Shown here piece after piece: positions 1 through 8,700 of a DNA stretch of 10,224 nt. The notes below the pieces were generated by a model. The model searched no databases and was not told where the DNA came from. It worked only from the letters and a program-made list of their open reading frames with translations. Origin of the DNA: Verrucomicrobiota bacterium (GTDB lineage: Bacteria > Verrucomicrobiota > Verrucomicrobiia > Limisphaerales > JAHEOI01). The stretch is taken from assembly GCA_018610125.1 (NCBI GenBank), contig JAHEOI010000128.1, forward strand, positions 1 through 10,224, read 5' to 3'. The stretch's first letter is position 1, and every line of letters begins with the position of its first letter. The position numbers and the translations under genes were made by a program.

Positions 1-654
1 ACCGCTTCCCTGGATCGCGATATTGGCCTCCGGCACAAGACCCATGTCCGATGAAGCCTTGGTCAGGTTCAGCTCATCCACGGACGATTGCTTGTCAGCG
101 ATTGTGAAGGGAATTGTTGCCGTCGGGACATTCATTTCCGTGTTCTGGTCCGGGATCGGGGTAATGGTCGGAGGCGAGACAATGACGACATGACCGCCGT
201 CCACCTCGCCCGGCTCGATTGTCTCTGCCTTCTCATTGACCAGCTCAATGTTTTTGAGATCCAGCGCGCTTTCGCCGCCTTCCAAGCCCCCGGAGATCGT
301 GACGTTGACCTTGGCGATCTCCCCATTATCCAGCGAGGAATGGGTTTGAGAAAAGATCAGTGCGCGAAGCGTCCCGGGGCTCACCTCGTTCCAAAACAAC
401 CGGTGATCCGCCAACGCCGAGCCCGGAGACATTTCTTCGATTGTCAGTGAATCCATCTCGAAAGCAAGCTCGAATTGCATGCCCGCTACGTGCATGCCTT
501 CTGCGGTGAGCTTAACCGGAACCGTTACGGTTTGGCCTGGTTCGCCAGTGGCATCCCCGACCACGAGGTCAAGCTTCCCATGCAGAGGGTAATGTGCTCC
601 CAACAGCAAGAGGAGAGTGAAGGTTCCCATCCCGATCTGATTTGCACTACTCAT
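1..654 (-). CDS. Secreted cohesin-domain protein with Ig/cadherin-like repeat (3' end outside window)
   Basis: Seen: an open frame from an ATG at 654 runs without a stop to base 1 (218 codons), with a TGA directly upstream of the ATG, so the start cannot lie further out. A GAGG about 11 bases upstream is a weak ribosome site; a second in-frame ATG at 630 is possible. Residues 13-20 form a hydrophobic core (TLLLLLGA) like a signal peptide, though the n-region lacks Lys/Arg. Residues about 28-159 fit a cohesin domain: GEPGQTVTVPVKL, then GMQFELAFE, then GEIAKVNVTI and a closing GGHVVIV. From residue 161 (PPTITPIPDQ) an Ig/cadherin-like repeat begins and is cut by the window edge. Cohesins bind dockerins and are found on scaffoldins but also on non-cellulosomal surface proteins. 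No dockerin or enzyme domain is visible in this part. The role as an extracellular scaffold or adhesin is inference. Family assignment is by motif reading only. Confidence 0.78.
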   Translation of the reverse strand, partial: MSSANQIGMGTFTLLLLLGAHYPLHGKLDLVVGDATGEPGQTVTVPVKLTAEGMHVAGMQFELAFEMDSLTIEEMSPGSALADHRLFWNEVSPGTLRALIFSQTHSSLDNGEIAKVNVTISGGLEGGESALDLKNIELVNEKAETIEPGEVDGGHVVIVSPPTITPIPDQNTEMNVPTATIPFTIADKQSSVDELNLTKASSDMGLVPEANIAIQGSG

Positions 655-991
655 TCAGCCAGTGACCTCGTTTAATTCGAAGGCCTTTTAATTTCTCTCA
701 TGACCCGTTAGGTTGTATGCCCTTGTTCGAGCTGTTTCGACTTTGCCTTCGGCGAGCTTAAAACAAAGCGCGCAGCCGGTCGAGGAGAATGAAGGCCGAG
801 TGTTAGCGTGAGGAAAGGAATCATTGTGCCATTTGGACGAGTATGCCATTTCCTTGAACCATGCCCATTCGTATCACTTGTTAGAGTCGGCGAGCGCGGT
901 GTCCCGGATCCTCCGCACCTCGCCTCCGTGCGCGAAGACGAGTAAGGAAGAATAACGGGCGCGCCGAAGTTGTCGGGAAATCAAATTGTTT
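655..991. other. Divergent intergenic region, no convincing gene
   Basis: These 337 bases separate the minus-strand cohesin gene from the plus-strand methyltransferase and should hold promoters for both. I see no clear sigma-70 -35/-10 pair with good spacing on either strand. A short direct repeat (TTTAATTC at 671-678, TTTAATTT at 687-694) flanks the palindrome AAGGCCTT (680-687) just upstream of the cohesin start. It could be an operator but may be chance. No tRNA, riboswitch or strong terminator was recognised. Confidence 0.6.
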
Positions 992-2203
992 ATGGAGTCA
1001 GCATTATCAAGTCTCATTCTACGTTCCGGTGAGGCGGGACGTGTGGAATCGGGCCATCCCTGGGTCTATCCGCGGGCGGTCTCACGGGTGACCGGGAGCG
1101 TCAATGACGGCGATCTTGTTCAGGTCAAGGACCACCGTCGCCGTTTCCTCGGTGTCGGGCTCTACCATTCGCGCTCCAAGATCCGTGTCCGGATGCTTGG
1201 GAAAACACGTTTCAAGCTCAACCAAAGCTTTTTTGAAAGCCGAATCCGCGAGGCGGCGGCCTATCGCAAACGATGGTTGTCTCAGGCCGGCTCGTTCCGG
1301 GTCGTTAACGCCGAGGCGGATTTCCTCAGCGGCTTGATTGTCGATAAGTATGAAGATGTCCTGGTCCTGCAAACCGCCTCGCTTGGAATGGATCGGCGAA
1401 AATCGCTCATTGTCGATGTCCTTCAGCGGATGTTTGCTCCGCGAGCGATTGTTGAGCGCAACGATTTTACGGCACGTGATCTGGAGGGCTTACCGAGGCA
1501 GTCCGGTCTGCTTTCCGGTCAATTGGACGGGCCTGTGTCAGTCAAGCTTAACGGCATTGAATTCCTGGTCGATCCTTTCCAAGGGCAGAAAACAGGGCTC
1601 TACCTTGATCAGCAGGAGAACTACTCCCGCGTGGCTGAATTTGGGCCTCGAGCCCGGGTATTAGACACATTCACTTGTTTCGGTGGATTCGCTACCCACG
1701 CCGCCAAGGCGGGAGCGCACTCGGTGCATGGGATTGATCAAAGCAGCGCTGCGATTGAGGCGGCGCGTCGAAACGCCGAGGTCAACGGAGTGGCCGATCA
1801 CTGTTCATGGGAGGCGGCGAATGTCTTCGACTGGCTCCGCAAGCGAGATAAAGCCCACCATGACGATCCAAGCGGTGAATCCGACTACGATCTCATCATC
1901 CTCGACCCCCCTTCCTTCACACGCAGCCGCCGCGCTGTCCCGGAAGCGCTTCGCGGCTACAAGGAGATTAATCTTCGAGCCCTGAAGCTTCTGCGACCGG
2001 GAGGGATCCTGGCCACGTTCTGCTGCTCTCACCATGTCGACGCACCCACCTTCCAACAAGTCATCCTCGAAGCCGCAGTTGACGCCGGAAAGGCATTGAC
2101 ACGCGTTGCCACTTACAATCAGTCGCTCGACCATCCGGTGGTTTTGAACATTCCCGAGACGGAGTATCTCAAAGGCTTTGCCTTTCAAGCCCGGGTGGCT
2201 TGA
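992..2203 (+). CDS. rlmI: RlmI-like 23S rRNA (cytosine-C5) methyltransferase with PUA domain
   Basis: A class I SAM-dependent methyltransferase of about 403 residues, close to the roughly 396 of E. coli RlmI, which methylates C1962 of 23S rRNA in the cytoplasm. Residues about 5-80 form the PUA RNA-binding domain (GHPWVYPRAV, then GDLVQV). The central linker domain ends in the family signature GQKTGLYLDQQENY (198-211). The Rossmann core shows the SAM loop VLDTFTCFGGFATHAA (223-238), acidic D249 in GIDQSS, motif IV DLIILDPPSF (300-309), and motif VI FCCSHHV (343-349) with C344 and C345 as candidates for the nucleophile. Start: ATG at 992. A TTG at 986, two codons upstream, is better spaced from GGGAA at 975-979, so the true start may be there. 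The gene is convergent with rnhA and its last 19 bases overlap that gene. Family is confident; C1962 specificity is inferred. Confidence 0.9.
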   Translation: MESALSSLILRSGEAGRVESGHPWVYPRAVSRVTGSVNDGDLVQVKDHRRRFLGVGLYHSRSKIRVRMLGKTRFKLNQSFFESRIREAAAYRKRWLSQAGSFRVVNAEADFLSGLIVDKYEDVLVLQTASLGMDRRKSLIVDVLQRMFAPRAIVERNDFTARDLEGLPRQSGLLSGQLDGPVSVKLNGIEFLVDPFQGQKTGLYLDQQENYSRVAEFGPRARVLDTFTCFGGFATHAAKAGAHSVHGIDQSSAAIEAARRNAEVNGVADHCSWEAANVFDWLRKRDKAHHDDPSGESDYDLIILDPPSFTRSRRAVPEALRGYKEINLRALKLLRPGGILATFCCSHHVDAPTFQQVILEAAVDAGKALTRVATYNQSLDHPVVLNIPETEYLKGFAFQARVA

Positions 2204-2206
2204 AAG
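2182..2206. terminator. Hairpin across two convergent stop codons, possible bidirectional terminator
   Basis: CTTTCAAGC (2182-2190) and GCTTGAAAG (2198-2206) are perfect inverted repeats with a 7-base loop, CCGGGTG. The stem contains the methyltransferase stop (TGA 2201-2203) on the plus strand and the rnhA stop (2185-2187) on the minus strand. On the plus strand a short T run (2220-2224) follows about 13 bases later, which is looser than a classic intrinsic terminator. On the minus strand no T run follows directly. The position between convergent genes supports a role in ending transcription; strength is uncertain. Confidence 0.45.
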
Positions 2207-2679
2207 CCTTGCAGGGAGTTTTTCAATTGGTGCGGAGCGCACTCTTTCCGGAGTCGATCGATCGCCTGGTTGGCCAAGGCATCGCAGCGCTCATTTTCCG
2301 GATTCCCCGAGTGCCCACGCACCCATTGCCAACGGATCTCATGCTCTCGGGTCAGTGCGGCAAGCCGTTTCCACAAGTCAACGTTCTTAACCGGCTCCTT
2401 TGACCGTGTCTGCCAGCCGCGTGCCTCCCAAGCTGGAAGCCATTTGGAAATGCCGTTTTTGACATACTCCGAGTCGGTCATGAAGTTGACCCGACATGGC
2501 TCTTTGAGCATTTCGAGCGCTCCTATTGCGCCTTGGAGCTCCATGCGATTATTCGTGGTCGCCTTTTCGCTTCCGTTAATCTCGCGCCGATGATGGCGAT
2601 ACAACAATACAGCCCCCCACCCTCCCGGTCCTGGGTTTCCCCGGCAAGCCCCGTCCGAATAAATCGTCACTTCCTTCAT
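2185..2679 (-). CDS. rnhA: Ribonuclease HI
   Basis: Endoribonuclease that cuts the RNA strand of RNA-DNA hybrids (R-loops, replication primers) in the cytoplasm with Mg2+. The 164 residues match E. coli RNase HI (155) plus a short C-terminal tail. The sequence opens with MKEVTIYSDGACRGNPGPGG. Catalytic residues are all present: D9, E47 (in NNRMEL), D69 (in MTDSEYV), H123 (in VRGHSG) and D133 (in CDALAN), each one position lower than in E. coli. The ATG at 2679 is chosen because the conserved fold starts directly there and a GGAG lies six bases upstream. A longer frame from a TTG at 2721 would add 14 residues without family similarity. The gene lies 38 bases behind the giant protease on the same strand and may be transcribed with it. 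Its 3' end overlaps the convergent methyltransferase by 19 bases. Confidence 0.96.
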   Translation of the reverse strand: MKEVTIYSDGACRGNPGPGGWGAVLLYRHHRREINGSEKATTNNRMELQGAIGALEMLKEPCRVNFMTDSEYVKNGISKWLPAWEARGWQTRSKEPVKNVDLWKRLAALTREHEIRWQWVRGHSGNPENERCDALANQAIDRLRKECAPHQLKNSLQGFQATRA

Positions 2680-2685
2680 ACCCCG

Positions 2686-2689
2686 CTCC
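2686..2689 (-). promoter_or_regulatory. Shine-Dalgarno site of rnhA
   Basis: On the minus strand GGAG is followed by six bases (CGGGGT) and then the ATG at 2679. This is good spacing and decides the start in favour of 2679 over the upstream TTG at 2721, which lies inside the end of the protease gene. Confidence 0.7.
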
Positions 2690-2717
2690 GTCGCGCGCTG
2701 AGTTGGAGTGTGCCGGA

Positions 2718-5700
2718 TCAAGGATTGATGATCAAGCGATAATAGCGGCGGCTCTTGGTCTCGCTCGCGGCTTCATCGGTGAATGAATAGGTCTCGTTGG
2801 TGGAACTGACCGGATCTCCGACATCTTGCCAGCCGCCCGGTAAATTCGTTGTATACTGGACCTGGAAGCTTTGATTCGGTGGCGCCTGCCACGAAAGCTC
2901 AAACCCATCGGAGGTCAATAACGATTGCGTGAACTCAGTCTGATCTCGCACTTCCTCCGGTGACATTTCATCGCTTGAGCCATTGCCTTTGCTGACGACA
3001 GCGACCCGGAAAAACCGATACTCGGTCGGCACCCCGATGCAGAACTCCGTTGACGTTTCACTCGCCGTGATTTCGGAAGAGACAGCTTCCCAGGCGGATC
3101 CCGCAACGTCCCGCTTCGCCTCCACACGGTATTTGGTACCGACTTGAGACTTCCACGTCAGGCAAATATCCTCCTGGCCCACCTTGACAGTCGGTTTCAC
3201 AAATTCGGGCGACTCTGATGGGGGCTCGCCGGCCCCTAATACACCAATACGGAAAAACCGGTATTCGGCAGGGAGCTCAATACAGAATTCGCTTGTCGTC
3301 TCACTTGCGGTGATCGTCGACGAGATCGCCTCCCACGAACCTTGGTCGACCGATTTGCGCGCCTGCACCACGTAATTCGTACCAACCTGTGAGCTCCACT
3401 CCAAACAGAGATTGGTCGAGGTCAACCCAATCCTCGGGTCAATAAACTCGACCGGCTCCGAAGGCGGTGACGGTTCAGTTGCTCCCAGCACCGCCACGCG
3501 GAAAAACCGGAAATCGGTCGGTAGCTCGATGCAGAACTCGCTTGTGCCTTTACTGGCGGTAATTGTTTGCGAAATCGCTTCCCATTCGCCTTCAACGGCC
3601 TCTTTTTTGGCTTGGACCACGTAGTTCGTTCCCACTTTCGAGTCCCACTGCACGCAAAGATTCGTTGACGTGAGACTGATTTGGGCATTCACGAATTCCT
3701 TCGGCGCTTGAGTCGGTGGCTGCTTGCCTCCCAACTCCGCAATTTGGAAAAACTGGAAATCGGTTGGTTGATCCAGACAAAAGCGGGTCACACTATTCGT
3801 GGCGACAATTTCATTGGAAATGTTAGTCCATTGGGAAGCGCTCACATCCTTCTTTCCTTGAACGACGTAGCGTGTGTCTGGCGACGAGCTCCACTCGAGG
3901 CAGACCTCGTTCGTCGTGACCATGATTTGAGGAGTGATAATGTTGGTGCCGGAAGGTGGGCCAAATCGCTCCGATGCTTGAACCGTGTAGTTGATGTCGG
4001 CCTCTTCTTGACTGAAAACGCTCAGGAACCAATCGCCCGGCTTCAAGGCGACCGGCGTGGAATTGGTGGTCACGACGATCGTCTCGTTCGTCTGCATCGA
4101 GTTGGTGCTGGCATAATCGAAGTTTTTCGAGGTCGCCAGCGGAAGGCCTTTCCTTAAGAATAGGTCGACATCCCCGTCGGTGTCCAAGGTCTCAAACGTC
4201 GCCTCCGTTGCGTTGGTGGAGACGTTAAATCGATAAAAATCGGATAGCTGATCGCCGGCAATGCGATTCGTGAACGGGACCCCGTTCGTGAGCGTGTGAA
4301 TCGTTGGGGCGAATTCCTCGGCTCGAATGGAATAATTGACCGGATTCGTCTCCTGATTGATGACGCTTACGAACCAGTCTCCCGGACGTAGCGACACCGG
4401 CAAGGAATTGGTCCTGACAACGATCGTCTCGTCGGTCGCCATGGCGTTGGTGCTGGCAAAATGGAAATTGAGCTCAGTGGGCAAAGGGAACCCGCGACGC
4501 AAGAGCAAATCAACATTCCCATCCGCATCGAACGTCTCAAAGACCGCGCGTTCCGCCGCCGGCGAGACTTCAAATTCGTAGTAATCGACTTGATTGGTGT
4601 CGTTGACCCGATCGGCTCGCGTCACCCCGTTGGTCAATGTCAGAATGGTTGGCACCTCAACCGTGGCCCGGGTCGTATAGGTTACCGGACCATCTTCGTT
4701 GTTAAAGGCCCCCAGATACCAGAGCCCGGGCTCCAATGCGACCGGTTCCGATGTGTTGGTCACGACAATCTCTTCGTCGTTGGTCCCCGGATTGTTGCTC
4801 ACGTAATCGAAGTTATTGACGGACGGCAACGGTAAGCCGCGCTTGAGGACCAAATCGATATTCCCGTCGGCATTGAATGATTCGAATGTCGCTTGAATCC
4901 CGCCCCCCGGGACATTGAATGCGAAATAATCGAAGCCTTGCGGCGTGTCGTTGGTCCGGGTTACCGGGGTCCCAAACGGCATCGATCGGACGTCCACAAC
5001 CGTCTCTGTCGCTCGGATCCGATAATCGACCGGTACATTGTCGACATTCCGCACCGCCAGGTACCAGGTACCCGGACTGAGCCCCTCAGGCTGAGAGTCA
5101 AGCTGCACCGTGACCGTATCCGGTTCCGTGCCGGTCCGGATACTTCGGAAATCGAATACATCGCTCGTCGGCAACGGATTGACGACCGGGCGCTTCTTCC
5201 GAACGAACAGGTCGACATTCCCATTCTCAGGTATCAGCTCAAACAGCGTTTCGACCGCATTGGTCGAGACCGAGAATCGGTAGAACTGCAGACCGGGACC
5301 GGACGGGATGCTGTTCGTGCGCGCCACCCCGTCTTCCAAGCGAGGAATATCCGAATCATCAAACTGGTCCACCTGGTCGAAGTTGACCTGAAGTGTGAAC
5401 GAGTTTGTCTCGGCGGGATTGAAGTTTTGAACCCCTAGGAAATACCGCCGTCCCGGTCGCAACGGGGCCGCAGTGGGTCGGTTTGTCGTCAAAAGCAGGA
5501 ATTCACCTTGATTCGGGCCAAGGCGATCAACAAAATAATCGTCCTTGTTCCGATCGCCGACAGGTAAGCCACTCCGGTCCCCAAGCAATACCAGGTCACC
5601 CGTGCCGGCAAGGATGTTCGTGGCGGCGGTCGCCGAGCGTGGGACATCGACCGCAAAAAACTCGGTCTCGTTGCCGGTGACCGTGCCGTGGACAGGCACG

Positions 5701-8700
5701 CCGTTGGTCAGGTGAGTTGCCTCGATCGTTGGCCTCGCAAAATCAAGCTCGAGCTTCCAATCGAGCAATGTCCCCGATTCCCCTTCCGGACCGGCACGTG
5801 TGTCCCACACCTCGAGCTCCCAGTCGCCGAGTGCCCGCTCACCAATGATCGGCTCCAACGACTCTTCAGGGAGGTAATGCTTATCCGGAGCCTCGGGCAC
5901 CTCCCAAATCTTGACCGAATCGATAAGCGGCCCTTCGCTGCTCACGGCCCGCAGCTCAAAGGAGGTCTCGGGACTCGTCGCCCGGAACACGACTGAGGTT
6001 GTTTGCCATCCGCCGGTAGCGGGAGCCACAAATTTGGTCAACACGTTGTTCGTGTAGATGGCCGTCGACGAACGGGAGCCGCTACTTCGGTAAGCGAAGC
6101 TTAGCAGGTAGTCTCTCCCCAAAACCGTGTTGATATTCGTAAGAATCCCGCCGGTGGAGTCGTCGGTGCTCAGCCGAACGAAATTCGTGCCGGTGTGAGC
6201 GCCCGTTTCACTCGTTTCCAGGGTGATATCCCCCTGCGTCACTCTCCACCCCGCTAACGAGGTGCCGTTTGTGACGGTTCCTTCGGTGGCCCCCTCAAAC
6301 CCGTTGCTGACAAGGAGGCGATTGGTGACATTCAAAGCGGACTCCTCAACGTGGAACGGCGGATCCGCAACCTTGATCGAGGTCGTTGTCACGTTCGTAT
6401 TATCCGTGAAGGTCGCGTAGGATAGATTCGTCGTGCCGATGCCGTAGCCTTCCGCCTCCGTACCGCCGCGATTTTCCGCCAGCAGGACACTCGTGCCTTG
6501 TGGACTCTCGAGGCGCAGTGCGAGATCCGAGGCACGCGGGTGATCGATCCGCACCCCGGGCTGAAGCGTGGAGACGCGGAGGTCTTTCGGCACGTCGATT
6601 ATCGATCGCGTGATGGCATCGTCCTTTAGTTTCACCGAGCCGGAAGTGAACCGATCGAACCCTTCAGCCTCGGTGTCAATCTCGACCTCGGTGGTCAGGC
6701 GAAAATCGACGCGGAATGAGTTGGGATTCAATACGCCGACGAAGTATTGTCCCGGATTCAGCGGTGGCACATCCCGTGGCGTCAGCACCAACGACCCTCC
6801 AGGCGGCTCAATCCGTGCCAGTTTGTCAAATTGGCCCGTCGTGGGCAACTGAGCCCGCCGGACAAAAAGATCGAGCGGCGCACTTGGGTCGATGGACGAT
6901 AAGGTTGCCGTGAGATTGGTTGCATTTCGCGGCACATCGACCGAAAAGTAGCTAAAGCGGTTTCCTAGCACGCTCCCGCGCACATCGGTCGGCTCTTCCG
7001 GGACTCGCTCGATCGTCACCGTGAAGTCGTCAACCGTACCCCCTTCGTTTAAGGCATTATCCACGACCGTGAACAGCCAGAGCCCGGATGCCGAGCCACC
7101 GATAAAGTTATTCAGGCTTCCGGGGCCGTCACTGGTTCGCACATTCCGACTGGCAATCTCGCCGCTGTTGCTGTCATCGTAGATCAGGGTTTGCGTGTCC
7201 GACGGGAAGTTCCGATTGACCCTGTGATTGTGCAGGACCACAAATTGGCCATTGTGGCTCAAGTTCCCGCTGAGGTCACCGATTGATTCGTGCGTGAGCG
7301 TTGCCGAGGCGCGCACATTTCTGACAGTGCCCGGTTCCGGGGAGATCGCAAAGACAAACCCCGATTTCGGATCGTCGGGCGATCCGTCTGGAATCGTGAC
7401 CTGACTCGGTTGACCATTCAGGACCCGGTTTCCGTCTTCATCCTCTTCCGAAAATGGTTGGTCTGTCGAAAGCGCGACAAAGCCAAATTCCGCTCCTCGA
7501 TGGTCCTCGGACTTCACTCCGATGTAAAAGACCTCTCCGATTTCGGCATCGTTAAAGGTCACCACCTCCGTTCCGCCGCGCTGTTTCGATTTAACGGCCT
7601 GTTCGATTGCAGTGGCATTCAGGTTCGTCAATGCCGGATTGTTACGGGAAACATAAAGATCGATGTCCGCATCCACGTTACGCGTCGGCTCCGATAGGTT
7701 CGGTGGCATAAAGGTCGAAAACGCGACATTGGTCCCGTTTGTGATCGAGAGCTCCCTCCCGGTTTCGACCGTCGAGTTGGTGAAAACATAAAAGCGCCAT
7801 TGCTCTTTCAGGCCTGTCTCGCCGCCTTGCAAAGGCGAGCTCGGACCGACGCGTTGCTCCAGCAGAGGAACCCCATTCGTGACCACCGTCAAGCCGGTGT
7901 CAAAGTCGGTCTCCTTGGGCGAGGCCGACATGGTAACGGCATTGGTCAACGAGGCATTCGAGGTCGAAACCGCCAGGGCGAAATCTTGAACGACCCCGTC
8001 GGGATGGTCCGTGACCGCGTTCACATTGACACGCTCTCCCTCGACGGTCACAGAGTAGTTGGTTCCCAGCGGCTCGGAAAGGAAGACATTTTCCACATTG
8101 TTGACCACATCATTGGTCATGCCGTCGGTCTCGGGATCGCTCGGGAGGGTAAAGTCGCTATTGGCCGAGAAATGGTTCCCTAAAAAGACTTCCCCCGTGT
8201 CCTTATTGGTCACCACCAGATCGAGATTGTTGACCAATTTGACACCGGCATTCGGGTTCCCTGGCGGATCGGTCCAGGTCAACGTGACGCGCAATTCTTC
8301 CTGTTGAGCGGCTTGGGAGAGGTCCAGATTCCATGTCTTCTTTTGCCCGGTTGCCACCGCATTCTCCGGGCTTTGATTCACAAACTGCACCGGTGCGCTC
8401 TTGTTGCCGAATGGGCGGGCCGGCAAGGAATTGTCCAATCCCGGCACTCCCCAGCCTTGGTGCGTGACCCGACTCCTCACATCAAAGCCGTAGATTCGAT
8501 TGGCTGACCGAGCCCCATTGATAAGCAATGCCTTCAAGAGGGCCGGACTGTAAGAATAGCCTTCTTCCTGAAGATACTCTTCCATCAAGGCCAACATCCC
8601 TGAAACCACCGGGGTCGCCATGCTTGTGCCGCTCTCATACCGGTAGTCCTCGCCGATCGCTTCATTCAAGTCTTTAAGGACCTCAAAGCGCCCTTTGGCG

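Noticed and set aside
88..450. Plus-strand open frame of 120 codons
   Set aside because: It is antisense to the cohesin-domain protein, whose frame reads through the whole stretch with coherent domain motifs.
789..806. Five-codon minigene (ATG to TAG) behind a GAGGAG
   Set aside because: The purine-rich run is too close to the ATG for good initiation, and the product is too short to support as a gene or leader peptide.
854..886. TTGAAC ... TTAGAG as a sigma-70 promoter for the methyltransferase
   Set aside because: The spacing between the two boxes is about 21 bases and the -10 match is poor.
808..945. Small plus-strand frame (GTG start, 45 residues) in the intergenic region
   Set aside because: It has a poor start context, no motif and no conserved-looking composition; it may be chance in GC-rich DNA.
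2719..2721. TTG as the rnhA start, overlapping the protease TGA
   Set aside because: It adds 14 residues outside the RNase HI fold, whereas the ATG at 2679 has a well-spaced GGAG and begins at the usual family N-terminus.
2718..2945. C-terminal sorting signal or dockerin in the giant protease
   Set aside because: The end (YYRLIINP) lacks an LPXTG or PEP-CTERM motif with its transmembrane tail, and no paired calcium loops of a dockerin are present.
4893..5438. Plus-strand open frame of 181 codons
   Set aside because: It lies antisense to two clear PPC-like repeats, has the Arg/Ile-rich composition of a shadow frame and has no recognisable motif.
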